A stretch of 48,386 bases of DNA from a virus: the IMG/VR virus record IMGVR_UViG_3300032607_000093, positions 1 to 48,386 of that record. The stretch is one strand, 5' to 3'. The position numbers and the translations under genes are program-made. The notes beneath the pieces were generated by a model that was not told where the DNA came from, did no database searches, and worked only from the letters and a program-made list of their open reading frames with translations. Below, piece after piece: positions 28,918 through 39,109 of the stretch. Position 1 is the first letter of the stretch; every line of letters starts with the position of its first letter.

Positions 28918-31773
28918 ATGTTAAAACAATTCTACGAGAAAGCATTGCCTACGCAGGGTGTCTATTGCATAACAAGCATTGGGACTGACAAAAAGGTTTC
29001 CAATAAATTTGCAGAGACACTTGACGGCGTATTTGAACAAATTGAGAAGTTCAAATCAAAACAGTTAAACACATTCGTTGCACTTGGGACGTTTGACGGA
29101 TACAGCAGAAAAGCAGAAGACTGCCTCTTCATGCGGTCGTTCTTCATTGACTTAGATGTTGGTGCAAAGAAGGACTATCAATCAAAGGGCGACGCACACA
29201 CAGCGCTCTATAAACTAATTGGGGAGACTGGGCTACCTGACCCAGTGGTAATTGACTCAGGTGGCGGGGTTCACGCCTACTGGATCATGGACGAGGATAT
29301 TCCCAAAGATGAATGGAAGCTAGCCGCTGAGAAATTCAAAGCGCTATGCCTTCAGCATATATCTATTGACCCAGTAGTCACAGCAGATGCCGCTCGTATC
29401 ATGCGCGCACCTGAGACGTTCAACCACAAGTTTGATCCACCAGAGCCAACGTCAGTTGTCAGTGATGAGATTCACGTCTATAGCTGGAGCGAGTTCAAAG
29501 ACTTCTTTGGCGTTACGCCAACAGTATCCGTAGTCCCACAGACTCAAGAGGAGCTTGATACAGAAGATATTCTTGCAAGCATTCCCAAGGGTATTGACGA
29601 AGACACTAAAGCGATTCTTAAGCTAGACAACTTTGCAAAATCATTTGAGGTGTTGGCGCAAAAGAGTGTTGATGATGAAGGTGGATGCGCTCAGATTAAA
29701 TACATCTGTGAGAACGCTGCCGCGTTAGAAGAACCGTTGTGGTTTGCAGGTTTATCCATCGCTAAGTTTTGTGATGATGGCAAGACTGCTATCCATGAGT
29801 TATCCAACCCAGACCCGAGATACAACTATGAAGATACAGAAGATAAGGCCAGCCGCTTTCCTGCTCCGAGAACCTGCGAGTGGTTCATCAGTAACTATTC
29901 AGAGCGATGCGACGGATGTCAACACAGAGGAAAGATCACAAGTCCAATTGTGTTGGGCAAACAATTCAAACCCGCCCCCGCGACAAATAAAGAGGACGCA
30001 GTTTGGGAAGTCCCGAATACCCAAAAGGTTCCTGATTTCCCCCAGTACCTCTACCCCTACGTCAGAGGAGAAAACGGAGGAATCTACTTTGTGCCCCCAG
30101 CCAAAGTAGATAAGAAGGGCGCTAAGTATCAAGACGATCCTGTACTAATTCTCTCAAGCGATCTGTACCCACTGACACGCATGATCAGCCCGCATGATGG
30201 CGAGTGCTTGCAAATGCGCTATGAGCTACCTCACGACGGATATCGTGACTTCTTGCTTCCAATGAAAAGCGTCTATGCCAAGGAAGCGTTTAAAGCAATC
30301 ACGACCAGCAATGGCGTATTGTTTGCATCAATACATGACCAACATCTTATGAACTACATCATCAAATGGGGGCAGTACCTCCAGACAACTGACAAGGCGC
30401 TACAGATGCGCATGCAAATGGGATGGACAGAAGAGCGTACATCTGACAACTCCAACTGGGACAACCGTAGTTTTGTTATCGGCAAGAAAGAGTACACGCG
30501 ATCAGGTGAAGTTCTTGACGCGCCATCATCACCATTTGTTCGTGGCCTATCTAAACACCTGACACAAGCTGGTACGTTTGCGCGTTGGCGTGAGTCGATG
30601 GACTACTTGAACAAGCCAGAGTTTGAGTTGCATGCCTTTGCATCTATGTGTGGGTTTGGTTCTCCATTGATGCCATATACGTCAACTTCAGGCGTGACTG
30701 TGAGCCTTACTGGGCGCTCTGGCAATGCCAAGACCGGCGCTATGTACGCGGGTTTAAGCATCTTTGGGCATCCTAAAGACTTGAGTGTAGTGGGAGCTAC
30801 CGACAACGGTTTAACAGGCCGCTATCTAGGTTTGCACAGCATAATGTTTGGACTTGATGAGGTAGGCGATAAAGAAGCTAAAGACTTGGGCAAGTTTATC
30901 CATGACGTGTCACAAGGCAAAGCTAAGATTCGTATGCAAGGTTCAGTCAACGCTGAGCGGGAGTATGAGATGTCTGCATCGCTAATTGCTATGCTAACTA
31001 ACAATCACTCTGTCTACGGTAAGCTCGACTCTTTGAAGGCCAGTCCCGATGGTGAAGCAGCTCGTTTAATTGAGTTTCTAATTCATAGACCAGAACTACT
31101 CAAGCAAGATAGCAGGATGGGTATATACATATTTGATGCGTTTCGCTACAACTATGGGCATGCTGGCCCGATGTACATCAAGGAAGTCCTGCGTGGTGGT
31201 GACAACTATGTGCTTGACCACATCGCTGCTTGGGATGAAAGGTTTCAAAAAGACTTTGGTTCATACGCTGAGTACCGCTTCTATCAAAACTTAGTTGGCG
31301 CAGCGTTTGGTGGCGGCAGTATTGCAAATCAACACAACGTCACGGGCTACGACCTTGAACGCATCTATCACCATACTGTGCTGGCAATGATTGAGATCAG
31401 GGACAAGGTTGTAAAGGTTAACCGCACAGACTACCCATCTCTGCTTGGCGACTTTATCAATAAGAACATGGGCAACATACTTGTGCTTAAAGATGGCAAG
31501 GTAACTATGGAACCCAGGGGCCAGCTTGTAGGGCGTATCGTCAGTGAAGAAGGTCTCTTGCAAGTATCTAAGACTGAGTTCAAGAAGTTTCTTGCGGAGC
31601 GTCAGGTTAGCTTACGTGAGTTTGAGTTTGATATGCGTGAGAAGAAGATTCTTGTAGACGATAAGAAGGGACGCCTCACTACTGGGTGGAAGTCAGCAAT
31701 TGGCGTTGACCCTGCATATCTCTATTGGTTCAAGACACAGATTCCAAGTGAATTGTTTGATGAATCCAAGTGA
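28918..31773 (+). CDS. Primase-helicase (AEP-type primase fused to DUF927-like helicase)
   Basis: The 951-aa protein begins with an archaeo-eukaryotic-type primase: 'FFIDLDVG' (catalytic D78, D80), 'DSGGGVHAYW' (the sxH motif) and 'ARIMRAPETFNHK' (the R-x-PxT-N-K motif). A Cys set near residue 340 ('CEWFISNYSERCDGCQH') may be a zinc site. The C-terminal half is a superfamily 3/DUF927-like helicase with Walker A 'GRSGNAKTG' (K605, T606) and Walker B 'MFGLDEVGD' (D647, E648). It should prime and unwind DNA at the replication fork. GCGAGA is the only ribosome-like site. Confidence 0.9.
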   Translation: MLKQFYEKALPTQGVYCITSIGTDKKVSNKFAETLDGVFEQIEKFKSKQLNTFVALGTFDGYSRKAEDCLFMRSFFIDLDVGAKKDYQSKGDAHTALYKLIGETGLPDPVVIDSGGGVHAYWIMDEDIPKDEWKLAAEKFKALCLQHISIDPVVTADAARIMRAPETFNHKFDPPEPTSVVSDEIHVYSWSEFKDFFGVTPTVSVVPQTQEELDTEDILASIPKGIDEDTKAILKLDNFAKSFEVLAQKSVDDEGGCAQIKYICENAAALEEPLWFAGLSIAKFCDDGKTAIHELSNPDPRYNYEDTEDKASRFPAPRTCEWFISNYSERCDGCQHRGKITSPIVLGKQFKPAPATNKEDAVWEVPNTQKVPDFPQYLYPYVRGENGGIYFVPPAKVDKKGAKYQDDPVLILSSDLYPLTRMISPHDGECLQMRYELPHDGYRDFLLPMKSVYAKEAFKAITTSNGVLFASIHDQHLMNYIIKWGQYLQTTDKALQMRMQMGWTEERTSDNSNWDNRSFVIGKKEYTRSGEVLDAPSSPFVRGLSKHLTQAGTFARWRESMDYLNKPEFELHAFASMCGFGSPLMPYTSTSGVTVSLTGRSGNAKTGAMYAGLSIFGHPKDLSVVGATDNGLTGRYLGLHSIMFGLDEVGDKEAKDLGKFIHDVSQGKAKIRMQGSVNAEREYEMSASLIAMLTNNHSVYGKLDSLKASPDGEAARLIEFLIHRPELLKQDSRMGIYIFDAFRYNYGHAGPMYIKEVLRGGDNYVLDHIAAWDERFQKDFGSYAEYRFYQNLVGAAFGGGSIANQHNVTGYDLERIYHHTVLAMIEIRDKVVKVNRTDYPSLLGDFINKNMGNILVLKDGKVTMEPRGQLVGRIVSEEGLLQVSKTEFKKFLAERQVSLREFEFDMREKKILVDDKKGRLTTGWKSAIGVDPAYLYWFKTQIPSELFDESK

Positions 31774-31966
31774 TATCAAAGAACCGGAGTGGATCTTTCC
31801 GTTTGATGCAATGGCGGTGGGGGAGAGTTTTTTTATCCCCACCTTGCGCCCTGCCGAGATAATCTACGCTCTAGAAAGTGGAGCCAAGCGCGCCGAGGTA
31901 AGAGTCAAGTGCTATGTCACGCACAAAGACGATCACCTTGGAGTCCGCGCTTGGCGTATCCGTTAA
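31760..31966 (+). CDS. 68-aa protein at the end of the early operon, unknown
   Basis: The ATG at 31760 overlaps the primase end by 14 bases. The product, MNPSDIKEPEWIFPFDAMAVGESFFIP and onward, is a small alpha/beta protein ending in 'HKDDHLGVRAWRIR'. The 'FPFDAMAVGESFFIP' stretch is a pattern seen in small phage proteins of unknown function. Its TAA stop shares two bases with the stop of the oppositely directed gene at 31963. Confidence 0.68.
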   Translation: MNPSDIKEPEWIFPFDAMAVGESFFIPTLRPAEIIYALESGAKRAEVRVKCYVTHKDDHLGVRAWRIR

Positions 31967-34900
31967 CGCTCTAGCCCGTATGCTTTGAAGTCTTCCGTCA
32001 TCATGTGCTTTAAGAAATTTTGCTCCATGGTGGTTATCTTTAATAAGCTGTCACGGTCTTTTGGACTGAGGTATTTCATGTTACGAAGCTGAGCTGCCTT
32101 TTGCCGCAACTCATTAAGATCGCCTTGGCGTTCTTGATAGATGTCTACAATCCTTGGCACAAGCGGATTTTTGCTGATGTACTCAGCATATAGCTCAGGA
32201 CTGTCAGCTTCCAGAGTAGTAAGCCGTTGGCTCATTTCTTTAATCTTGACTTCCATTTTGCCATACTCTCGTGAATCAACGTTGGTCTTAGCGCCAAAGA
32301 ATGAGCCAAACAATGGTACGTCTGTCTTGGGATTAAACGTTTTTTCACCTTGAGCAAGATCGGTAAGACTGTATGGCAGTTCCAAGAACATTTTAGATAT
32401 GCCGTCTAAATAACTGTTCGTGAAGAAATACAGCGTGTTAGGACTCATGTCGATTGCACCAAGACTTTGGCGGTACATATCTTTTGAAAGTGTTTTGTAC
32501 ACCTCTGGAATACGATCACCGCCAGTAAACGCTTCGCCAAGACGACGGGTAGTTGCACTGTTGATGGCTTGCCCCACGCCATTTGTATTCATTAAATATT
32601 CAACAACAGGACGGAACACAGTAGGCATGATGGAGTCAACCGCCCATTTCATTGGAGACTCTGTTACTTCAATCTTAGAGATAGGCAGCGGTAAGAACGA
32701 GTCAGCAAGAATGCTAGACACGATGTTGCCCATACCTTCTTGAAACGTTGTGTTGCCAAACCCTATACCGCAGATTTGTGCCCCAATGGAAGCAAAAGCG
32801 CCAAGACCAAAACCCCAAGGAATTTGGAATACAACGTCTTTACCCAAACCTAATTGCTCAGAAACTTCATTAGGGATGTGAAACCTAGCAAACCTGGTCC
32901 ACTGTTGCATGTTGTCACTTCTAGTAGAGTTACGTTCCCACTCATCGTCAGGTGACATTAACATAGACATTGTCCACAGGAACATGCCGCCGCCAATCAA
33001 AGCAGTGATCATGCGCTGCGCGTTTTTACGGTCTTGTCTAAAGCTCTCCATGTACCTTTCCGCCGCTGCCTCATCTTTGGCAATTTGTGGCGGCATATCT
33101 GCGCGCTCTTGCGCTTCAGTAGTGAATGCAGGGAGAACAGCTTCAATGGCGCGCACCGCGCCAGTAGCGGATGGACGGATAAACATGTATGCCGCGCCAA
33201 GCTCACGACCATACTCACCAACTTTTTCAAAGTTAGCAAGGTTTTTAACAAACGCTGCGGCTTCCGTCGCTGCAGCTTCTTCTGCAGGAGACATTTGTTC
33301 TTCAGGGCCACGTTTATTAGACATACCGTTAGCAATATTTTTTTCTAGCGCTACTTTTTTGTACATGCTATAGGCTACAGCGCGACTGCTAAATTCAAAC
33401 ATGTTGTTCCAGCTATCAATTAGGCGTGTAAAGCCTTCATAAGTAGCAACAATGCGCGACTGATTTAATCCTTTATTTAGCGCCTGAAGGTTTGAACTTA
33501 AAGAAAAACCTTCCATGTACACAGTCTTACCACCAACGCGTATGTACTCTAACAAATCACGTGTATATGGATCGTTTTTTGCTCGTTGCTCCAAAATACG
33601 CATGCTTGCTGGATCGCCTTTCTCATGCAAGAGCGCAACTTCCATTGCTTTACCCAAACCGTTTTTTGCAACCTGAGTAGATATGTTAGCAATATATGAA
33701 AGCGCTTTGGCTGGGCCAAGTTGACGACTAGCGCCAATGTTCCAAGCGTTGGTCAATGCGTCACGCACAAAGTTAAGCGGTGCAAAGTTATAGTTAAACC
33801 GAGTGTGCTGCGCACCAAAGAAACCAGTTACAGCGTTAGCCATCTCAAGCATTGGGCTTGCATCACGAAATGAATAACGCAACGCACGCAAGACGTTTAA
33901 ATCATTGATCTTGATGATGTCAATTGAGCCATTTTCGTTGTAATGAAAAAGGTATGTGCTATTAGCGCCTTTATATTTAGCCAAGTTTGCTATGTTGCGT
34001 TGCGCAAATTCAATTGTGTCTACTATCTCACCCGGTATTAAACCTTTTAAAACCGCGTTCCTAATTGCCAACGTATAGTCTTTTCTACCAGCTCGCGCTG
34101 CTGAACGATAGGCGTCGTTAAGTAACCGCAGAAAAGGATTGTCAGCAGGGGTAAAGCGACCATCTGCGGCATGAGGCGTGTCTTGCATCTCAGCGCCATT
34201 TACTTCGCTGTTTAAGTCACTCATGTCATCTATAAGTGTTTTAGAGATACCTTTGAACGGCATGTAACTTTGATAGTTGTACATGCCTACAAGATTAGAC
34301 ACAGGAGTTGACCAGTAGTTCCCAATCTTGTCCATCTTCATTGTGGCATCGCTAATAATTTTAGCTTGAGCAAACATTTGCTCAATTAACTCACGCTGCT
34401 CAACAGGAATGTTTTTGTAGTCTTCTAAACGCTTATCAATGTCGACCTTTTCTAAGCCTAATGCGTTGTGTATGTAGTTGTTTTCATCAATAGAATATCC
34501 TATTGCTTTAGAGCCTTGTTCATCGTACTTCTTTTTAATCTTCTCGTAGCTTTCAGCGCGAGGCGTGTCGCCAAGCGGGTCTGCATGACCACCATCTTTT
34601 GGCGCTTTAGCAAGTATTTCTAACTCTTGAAATAGCGCTGTTTGTTGCGCTTTAGTCAATTCTACTTTGTGGATAAGGCCTTCTTTGCCTGTGCGCGGAT
34701 CACCTAATATATCAATACGACGCTGCGCCGCACTAATTGGTTTGCCGTTGTGCATCAAATCTTGTTTTGTACTCAGAGGTACGCCAAGCACCCAGTTGAC
34801 GTGGCGACGTTCTGGCTCATGCCGCATCTCTGAAATTTGTTGTAGCAGATTCATAGCCTGTTCAAACTTGTAACCAGACGCTTTTAAATATGCTTGAAAC

Positions 34901-37900
34901 GTAGTGCGCAAGTCATCCATTGGTTTTTGAAGCTCTGCAGTTACATAATTTTTGGCTTTGCCAACAGATAAATTATTTTCTTCATCCCAGTTGTCAGCAC
35001 CTTTGGTTTTATCACGTTCAATGTTTCCAGCCCTGTCTTGTTTAATAAATAAACTGCGTGAGAAGTACCCTCTGTCTTGAACGTTTTTAGCAATCGTTCT
35101 CCAACCTTGGCGAGTAGTAACTGTTTTATAAAGAGTCTTTGACCGCCTAGTCGGGTTTTCTTTTTCGCTTAATGCGGTTTCTTTTGCGTCAGGGTCTAAT
35201 CCCCTTGGCTCTACCTTATCTGTAGCAACTTTTGCAGAAAGACGACTCAAGAAGATTGGCTCTGTAGGCTTGGCAAGAATCTCATTAAATGACGAAGCAA
35301 TCTCTAGCAAGTAGTTGTATGGCGCGTCTTCACGTACTTTATTTTTGCGGAAGTAAACCTTGCTTAGCCCAATAATTTCTGCAATAGTTCGACCAAACTC
35401 AGACCACATACTTTTTGATTCTGGGAGGTTTGTAACTACCGACCCTTTAGGCAGCAACAGTCTCTCTATTGCATTTGATTTTTTAGGCTGAAGCGTAGCC
35501 AAATCAATCTGCATCGTATCTTTAGTTAACGCATAGGCTAAAAACTCCATCAAGCTATAGCGAGGATTACCTTCAGAGTCTTTGCCTACAACTTCATAAG
35601 CTTCAGGATGTCTAGCCGCAAGTCTTCCAGCGGTTTCATACATCAAATCATTAAGATGCTCAACGGCCCGGATCTGCGCTTCAGTCAATAATTTAAATTG
35701 ACCAGTTGTATATAGGTTAACAATCTTAGCCGTTGCAGCGTGAACAATTTCATGCAGTACGGTAGAAGCAGTCATGCCTTGCGCCGTAACAAAAATAGTA
35801 TCTGAAACAGGGTCGTACTGCGCTAAGTCTCCATTAGACAAAGAATCGGCATACCGAATCTTTGTATTCAACTTCATTTGAAATAACGCTTGCGCAACTG
35901 CTTTAAATATTTTGTCTTTTGCAGAATGTGTCTCGTACTTATCTCTTAAGTACTGCAAAACACCTGGCAAATCATTGCCCCTGACCATTTGAATTATGTT
36001 GCTAGGCAGATACGTGCCGGGCACGCCAGATGCTACAAGACGATTAAAATCAGAGCGCAACTTATCAAGCTCGGCTTTATTTTTTTCAGCTTCTTTTTGG
36101 ACTTCTTCTTGACGCTTTTTAATGTTGTCAAGTTCTCTTTGTTTCTGTACGCTAGACGCATCGCTTTGTTCTATCTTTAGCGCTTCACCAACTTTTGCAA
36201 ACGCTACGTCTTGCTGTGCGCCAGCAAGATTCATTGTGCGCCCCGTGCCTTTGCCTAACTCACCAAGGAATATATCTTTAGCTGTTTCCGACAAATCGCC
36301 CCAACGAGGGAATTGAACATTAAACAACTTAGAAGAAGTAGCTCGATTGTCTTCGTAGTTTTTAATGGCTCGCTGGTCGCCAGCATTTGTAGTACCTTGC
36401 CCGTAACCTTTGTCACGACCACCTGTTTCTTTTAGATAGGTAATTAATGCCTGCGCGGCTTGACGATGCTCTTGCATGTTGCCATAGCGAATATTCTCAA
36501 AGTAAACGTCTTTGTCTACTGAATCTAATTTGCGCCATTCCGGTAAATCAGGAAACTCTTCCCGAGCTTTGTCGTAGTTGTCTCGGTTTTCTTGAGAAAT
36601 AGAACCAGATTTTGTTGGCTCTAACCCAAGAGCTTTTTCATCTTCTGATAGTTTTCGATCTTGCTCAGCACGGTATGTAGCTTCACCTTTACCAAGAGAT
36701 TCTTTATATGCGCGATCACGCTCTGCTTCAGCTTCACTCTCGTACTTTTCGCCAAGCTTCATAGCCCCTTCTAAATCTTGACCCTCATATGCAGGGGTAA
36801 GATTCTGCTCAACTGCGCCAACTTGCTTGCCTTCACCAGTAATTCTTTTTGCGGCGTCAACAAATCTAGTGTCTTTCTTAGCGCTAAGCGTAGAAGGTTT
36901 GGTTATCTCTAGCCCAAGACTTTCTTCTAAGATGTTAAGACCTTTATAAGCGGCTGCAATCTTGGCTTGGTTTGCGCCTTCAGACTCCATGTCGTAAATA
37001 TCATTTTGACGAGTTAAAACTTGGTCTTGAAGTTCTGGTGATATATCGCCAAGGCTTACTGTTCCGGCTGCTGGTTTCGTTTGTCCTTGCGCCGTTGTTT
37101 GCTTGGCTTCAGGGGTCGTAGTGCCACTTGTGGTTCCTTGAGGTGAGAATTTATTAATAGCTGCAAGCGTAGCTGGTTCGTTTCCAAACACAGCTAGTAC
37201 TTCTTCTGGTGAACTACCTGTCTTAAGTTTTTCAGAAGCAAGATTGTATGTAGCCGCAAACGTAAAGACTTCATTAGCTAATTCACCTGTAGCGGGAAAC
37301 AACGAACGAACTTGATCAACAGTTGCGCCTTGATCAAGATTGCTAATAATTACGCTTTGTGCTCCAGCATTTAATGTAAAGGGCTGCTGCTTTGTTCTAT
37401 CCAAATCTGGCCCAGCATTTGTTCCAGTAGATACCACTCCACGGGATTCAGATCCAACAGCTCCTGCGGTGGTCTGATTTTGGTCGGTGAGTGTAGCCAC
37501 TCCAGCGCCTGCTCTACCTGTGTTGATGTTAGTTCCTGCAACATTTAGTGCTCCTTGTTCTGCAAGGTGTTGTTTAATAATATTTAACTTAGCTACGTTA
37601 GATTTAATTTCAAACGGTAGTTTGACACCCAATTCTTTTGCAAGTGAATTAACTTCAATTTGAGTTGGTTTCTCTCCAGCTTCAATTTTTGCAACGTAGT
37701 CCTGTGCTTTCTGAATAGTCTCAGGCGTTACGTCCTCTGGTTTGACACGTTCGGCTTTTTTAGTTTTAGTTTTAGTTTCGTCGGCAGGAGGAGGAATATC
37801 AGTAATGTCAGGGCGAGTTACACCTTCAACTAATGCTTGCCCCGCCGCAGTTGAAGCGGGCATAAGCAGATCAGCAGCTTCTTGACTAAAACCTTTTCCG

Positions 37901-39099
37901 GCTTTAAGCGCTAAATCTTTTGCGGGTGTGAACGCATCTTTTAACGCTTCGTCACTTGTCTTCTGTTGTTCTCCAGTTTGCCCCGATATTTTTTCACCAG
38001 CAAGTTCACGCGTAGCTGCGGCTGCTTCTCGGCCTCCTGTAACTGCGCCCAAGCCTAGACCAGCAACACCCTCTAACGTACCTTGACCAACCACGCCGCG
38101 CATCGTAGGAACATCAAAGCCCTCACGTTGCAGTGCAATATTTTGCGCCAATTGTTCTTGAGCGCCTTGAGGAAATTCAGTAGCAAACTCCTTACCACCT
38201 GTGATAGCGCCTTGTTTAATCATGCCACGTTCAGCGGCAGTGGCAGTTTCTTTTTTGGAGGCTTCTTTAATAGCTACTTTAACAGATTCTTTAGATGCTA
38301 TGCCTCTAGCTAATTGACGCGCAAGCATTGGCTCAACAGCCGTTGCAGAACCAAACGCGCCTAGACCCGCGCCTATCAAAATCTGATCTAAATTTTGCCC
38401 GCCATACTCTTGGGCAGCAACAGCACGAACTTCAATTTCTTTGTCAGAAAGATTAGTGTTTTCTTTTAAGGCGTCCTTGGTTGCGTCATAGATAGCGCCC
38501 TTAACTGTCCCTGAACCCATTATTGCACCGACACCAAGTCTTGCAGCCGTTGCTGCTAGTGCGGGCGCACCACCTAACGTAGTAGCTAAACCCGCAGCAA
38601 TTGCAGGCGCTGCAGTGCCTAAAGCATTTGACAGCATGTCAACTGGAGCAACAGAAAAAGCTTTAACACCAGCCAGCACTTGATCAAGCGCGCCCTTGTC
38701 TTCAGCCTCTTTCATGATGCGGCCAATCTCTTGGCTGTCTTTCTTAGACTGCGCGCTGTATAGATCAGCAATATAGTTTTCTACGCCACGCAGACTTTGA
38801 CCTACGCCTGTATCTGCACCAAACGCATCGGCAATCATGCGCACACCAGTGACTACACCAGCGCCAACTTTAAGTGGGACGTCAGCAGCTTGACGAAGTA
38901 ACGGAAATGACTCACTAGGAGGCGATGCAACGGGCGTTTTAGGAGCTACCGCTTCGGGCGCAACGTACCCAATCCTTTGAGCAAACTCACCAAACTCTAG
39001 TTTATCTGCGTAGTGTTTTTTATAGAGTGCGTTTGCAAGTTGGGTATCGTCATACTCGTTGTATTGAGGAAACTTCTGGCGAAATTCTTCGATATTCAT
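31963..39099 (-). CDS. 2378-aa polyvalent internal virion protein with HExxH motif and LPD38-like region
   Basis: The N-terminus 'FRQKFPQYNEYDDTQLANALYKKHY' is a small module found in very large phage virion proteins. Next come Ala/Gly-rich hydrophobic helices (about residues 150-270), a long linker region (about 370-960), and a zinc metallopeptidase-like site 'STVLHEIVHAAT' (H1116, E1117, H1120). A large helical region follows, containing 'NFAPLNFVRDALTNAWNIG' near residue 1775, typical of the large polyvalent protein domain LPD38. Further membrane-like helices occur near residue 2030 ('ALIGGGMFLWTMSMLM'). Such proteins are packaged in podovirus heads and ejected with the DNA. AAAGG lies 7 bases before the ATG. 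Confidence 0.85.
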   Translation of the reverse strand: MNIEEFRQKFPQYNEYDDTQLANALYKKHYADKLEFGEFAQRIGYVAPEAVAPKTPVASPPSESFPLLRQAADVPLKVGAGVVTGVRMIADAFGADTGVGQSLRGVENYIADLYSAQSKKDSQEIGRIMKEAEDKGALDQVLAGVKAFSVAPVDMLSNALGTAAPAIAAGLATTLGGAPALAATAARLGVGAIMGSGTVKGAIYDATKDALKENTNLSDKEIEVRAVAAQEYGGQNLDQILIGAGLGAFGSATAVEPMLARQLARGIASKESVKVAIKEASKKETATAAERGMIKQGAITGGKEFATEFPQGAQEQLAQNIALQREGFDVPTMRGVVGQGTLEGVAGLGLGAVTGGREAAAATRELAGEKISGQTGEQQKTSDEALKDAFTPAKDLALKAGKGFSQEAADLLMPASTAAGQALVEGVTRPDITDIPPPADETKTKTKKAERVKPEDVTPETIQKAQDYVAKIEAGEKPTQIEVNSLAKELGVKLPFEIKSNVAKLNIIKQHLAEQGALNVAGTNINTGRAGAGVATLTDQNQTTAGAVGSESRGVVSTGTNAGPDLDRTKQQPFTLNAGAQSVIISNLDQGATVDQVRSLFPATGELANEVFTFAATYNLASEKLKTGSSPEEVLAVFGNEPATLAAINKFSPQGTTSGTTTPEAKQTTAQGQTKPAAGTVSLGDISPELQDQVLTRQNDIYDMESEGANQAKIAAAYKGLNILEESLGLEITKPSTLSAKKDTRFVDAAKRITGEGKQVGAVEQNLTPAYEGQDLEGAMKLGEKYESEAEAERDRAYKESLGKGEATYRAEQDRKLSEDEKALGLEPTKSGSISQENRDNYDKAREEFPDLPEWRKLDSVDKDVYFENIRYGNMQEHRQAAQALITYLKETGGRDKGYGQGTTNAGDQRAIKNYEDNRATSSKLFNVQFPRWGDLSETAKDIFLGELGKGTGRTMNLAGAQQDVAFAKVGEALKIEQSDASSVQKQRELDNIKKRQEEVQKEAEKNKAELDKLRSDFNRLVASGVPGTYLPSNIIQMVRGNDLPGVLQYLRDKYETHSAKDKIFKAVAQALFQMKLNTKIRYADSLSNGDLAQYDPVSDTIFVTAQGMTASTVLHEIVHAATAKIVNLYTTGQFKLLTEAQIRAVEHLNDLMYETAGRLAARHPEAYEVVGKDSEGNPRYSLMEFLAYALTKDTMQIDLATLQPKKSNAIERLLLPKGSVVTNLPESKSMWSEFGRTIAEIIGLSKVYFRKNKVREDAPYNYLLEIASSFNEILAKPTEPIFLSRLSAKVATDKVEPRGLDPDAKETALSEKENPTRRSKTLYKTVTTRQGWRTIAKNVQDRGYFSRSLFIKQDRAGNIERDKTKGADNWDEENNLSVGKAKNYVTAELQKPMDDLRTTFQAYLKASGYKFEQAMNLLQQISEMRHEPERRHVNWVLGVPLSTKQDLMHNGKPISAAQRRIDILGDPRTGKEGLIHKVELTKAQQTALFQELEILAKAPKDGGHADPLGDTPRAESYEKIKKKYDEQGSKAIGYSIDENNYIHNALGLEKVDIDKRLEDYKNIPVEQRELIEQMFAQAKIISDATMKMDKIGNYWSTPVSNLVGMYNYQSYMPFKGISKTLIDDMSDLNSEVNGAEMQDTPHAADGRFTPADNPFLRLLNDAYRSAARAGRKDYTLAIRNAVLKGLIPGEIVDTIEFAQRNIANLAKYKGANSTYLFHYNENGSIDIIKINDLNVLRALRYSFRDASPMLEMANAVTGFFGAQHTRFNYNFAPLNFVRDALTNAWNIGASRQLGPAKALSYIANISTQVAKNGLGKAMEVALLHEKGDPASMRILEQRAKNDPYTRDLLEYIRVGGKTVYMEGFSLSSNLQALNKGLNQSRIVATYEGFTRLIDSWNNMFEFSSRAVAYSMYKKVALEKNIANGMSNKRGPEEQMSPAEEAAATEAAAFVKNLANFEKVGEYGRELGAAYMFIRPSATGAVRAIEAVLPAFTTEAQERADMPPQIAKDEAAAERYMESFRQDRKNAQRMITALIGGGMFLWTMSMLMSPDDEWERNSTRSDNMQQWTRFARFHIPNEVSEQLGLGKDVVFQIPWGFGLGAFASIGAQICGIGFGNTTFQEGMGNIVSSILADSFLPLPISKIEVTESPMKWAVDSIMPTVFRPVVEYLMNTNGVGQAINSATTRRLGEAFTGGDRIPEVYKTLSKDMYRQSLGAIDMSPNTLYFFTNSYLDGISKMFLELPYSLTDLAQGEKTFNPKTDVPLFGSFFGAKTNVDSREYGKMEVKIKEMSQRLTTLEADSPELYAEYISKNPLVPRIVDIYQERQGDLNELRQKAAQLRNMKYLSPKDRDSLLKITTMEQNFLKHMMTEDFKAYGLER

Positions 39100-39109
39100 G
39101 ACGAAGCCT

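Noticed and set aside
32909-33373. 154-codon plus-strand frame opposite the 2378-aa gene
   Set aside because: Antisense to a conserved virion gene; Ser/Ala-rich translation typical of a shadow frame.
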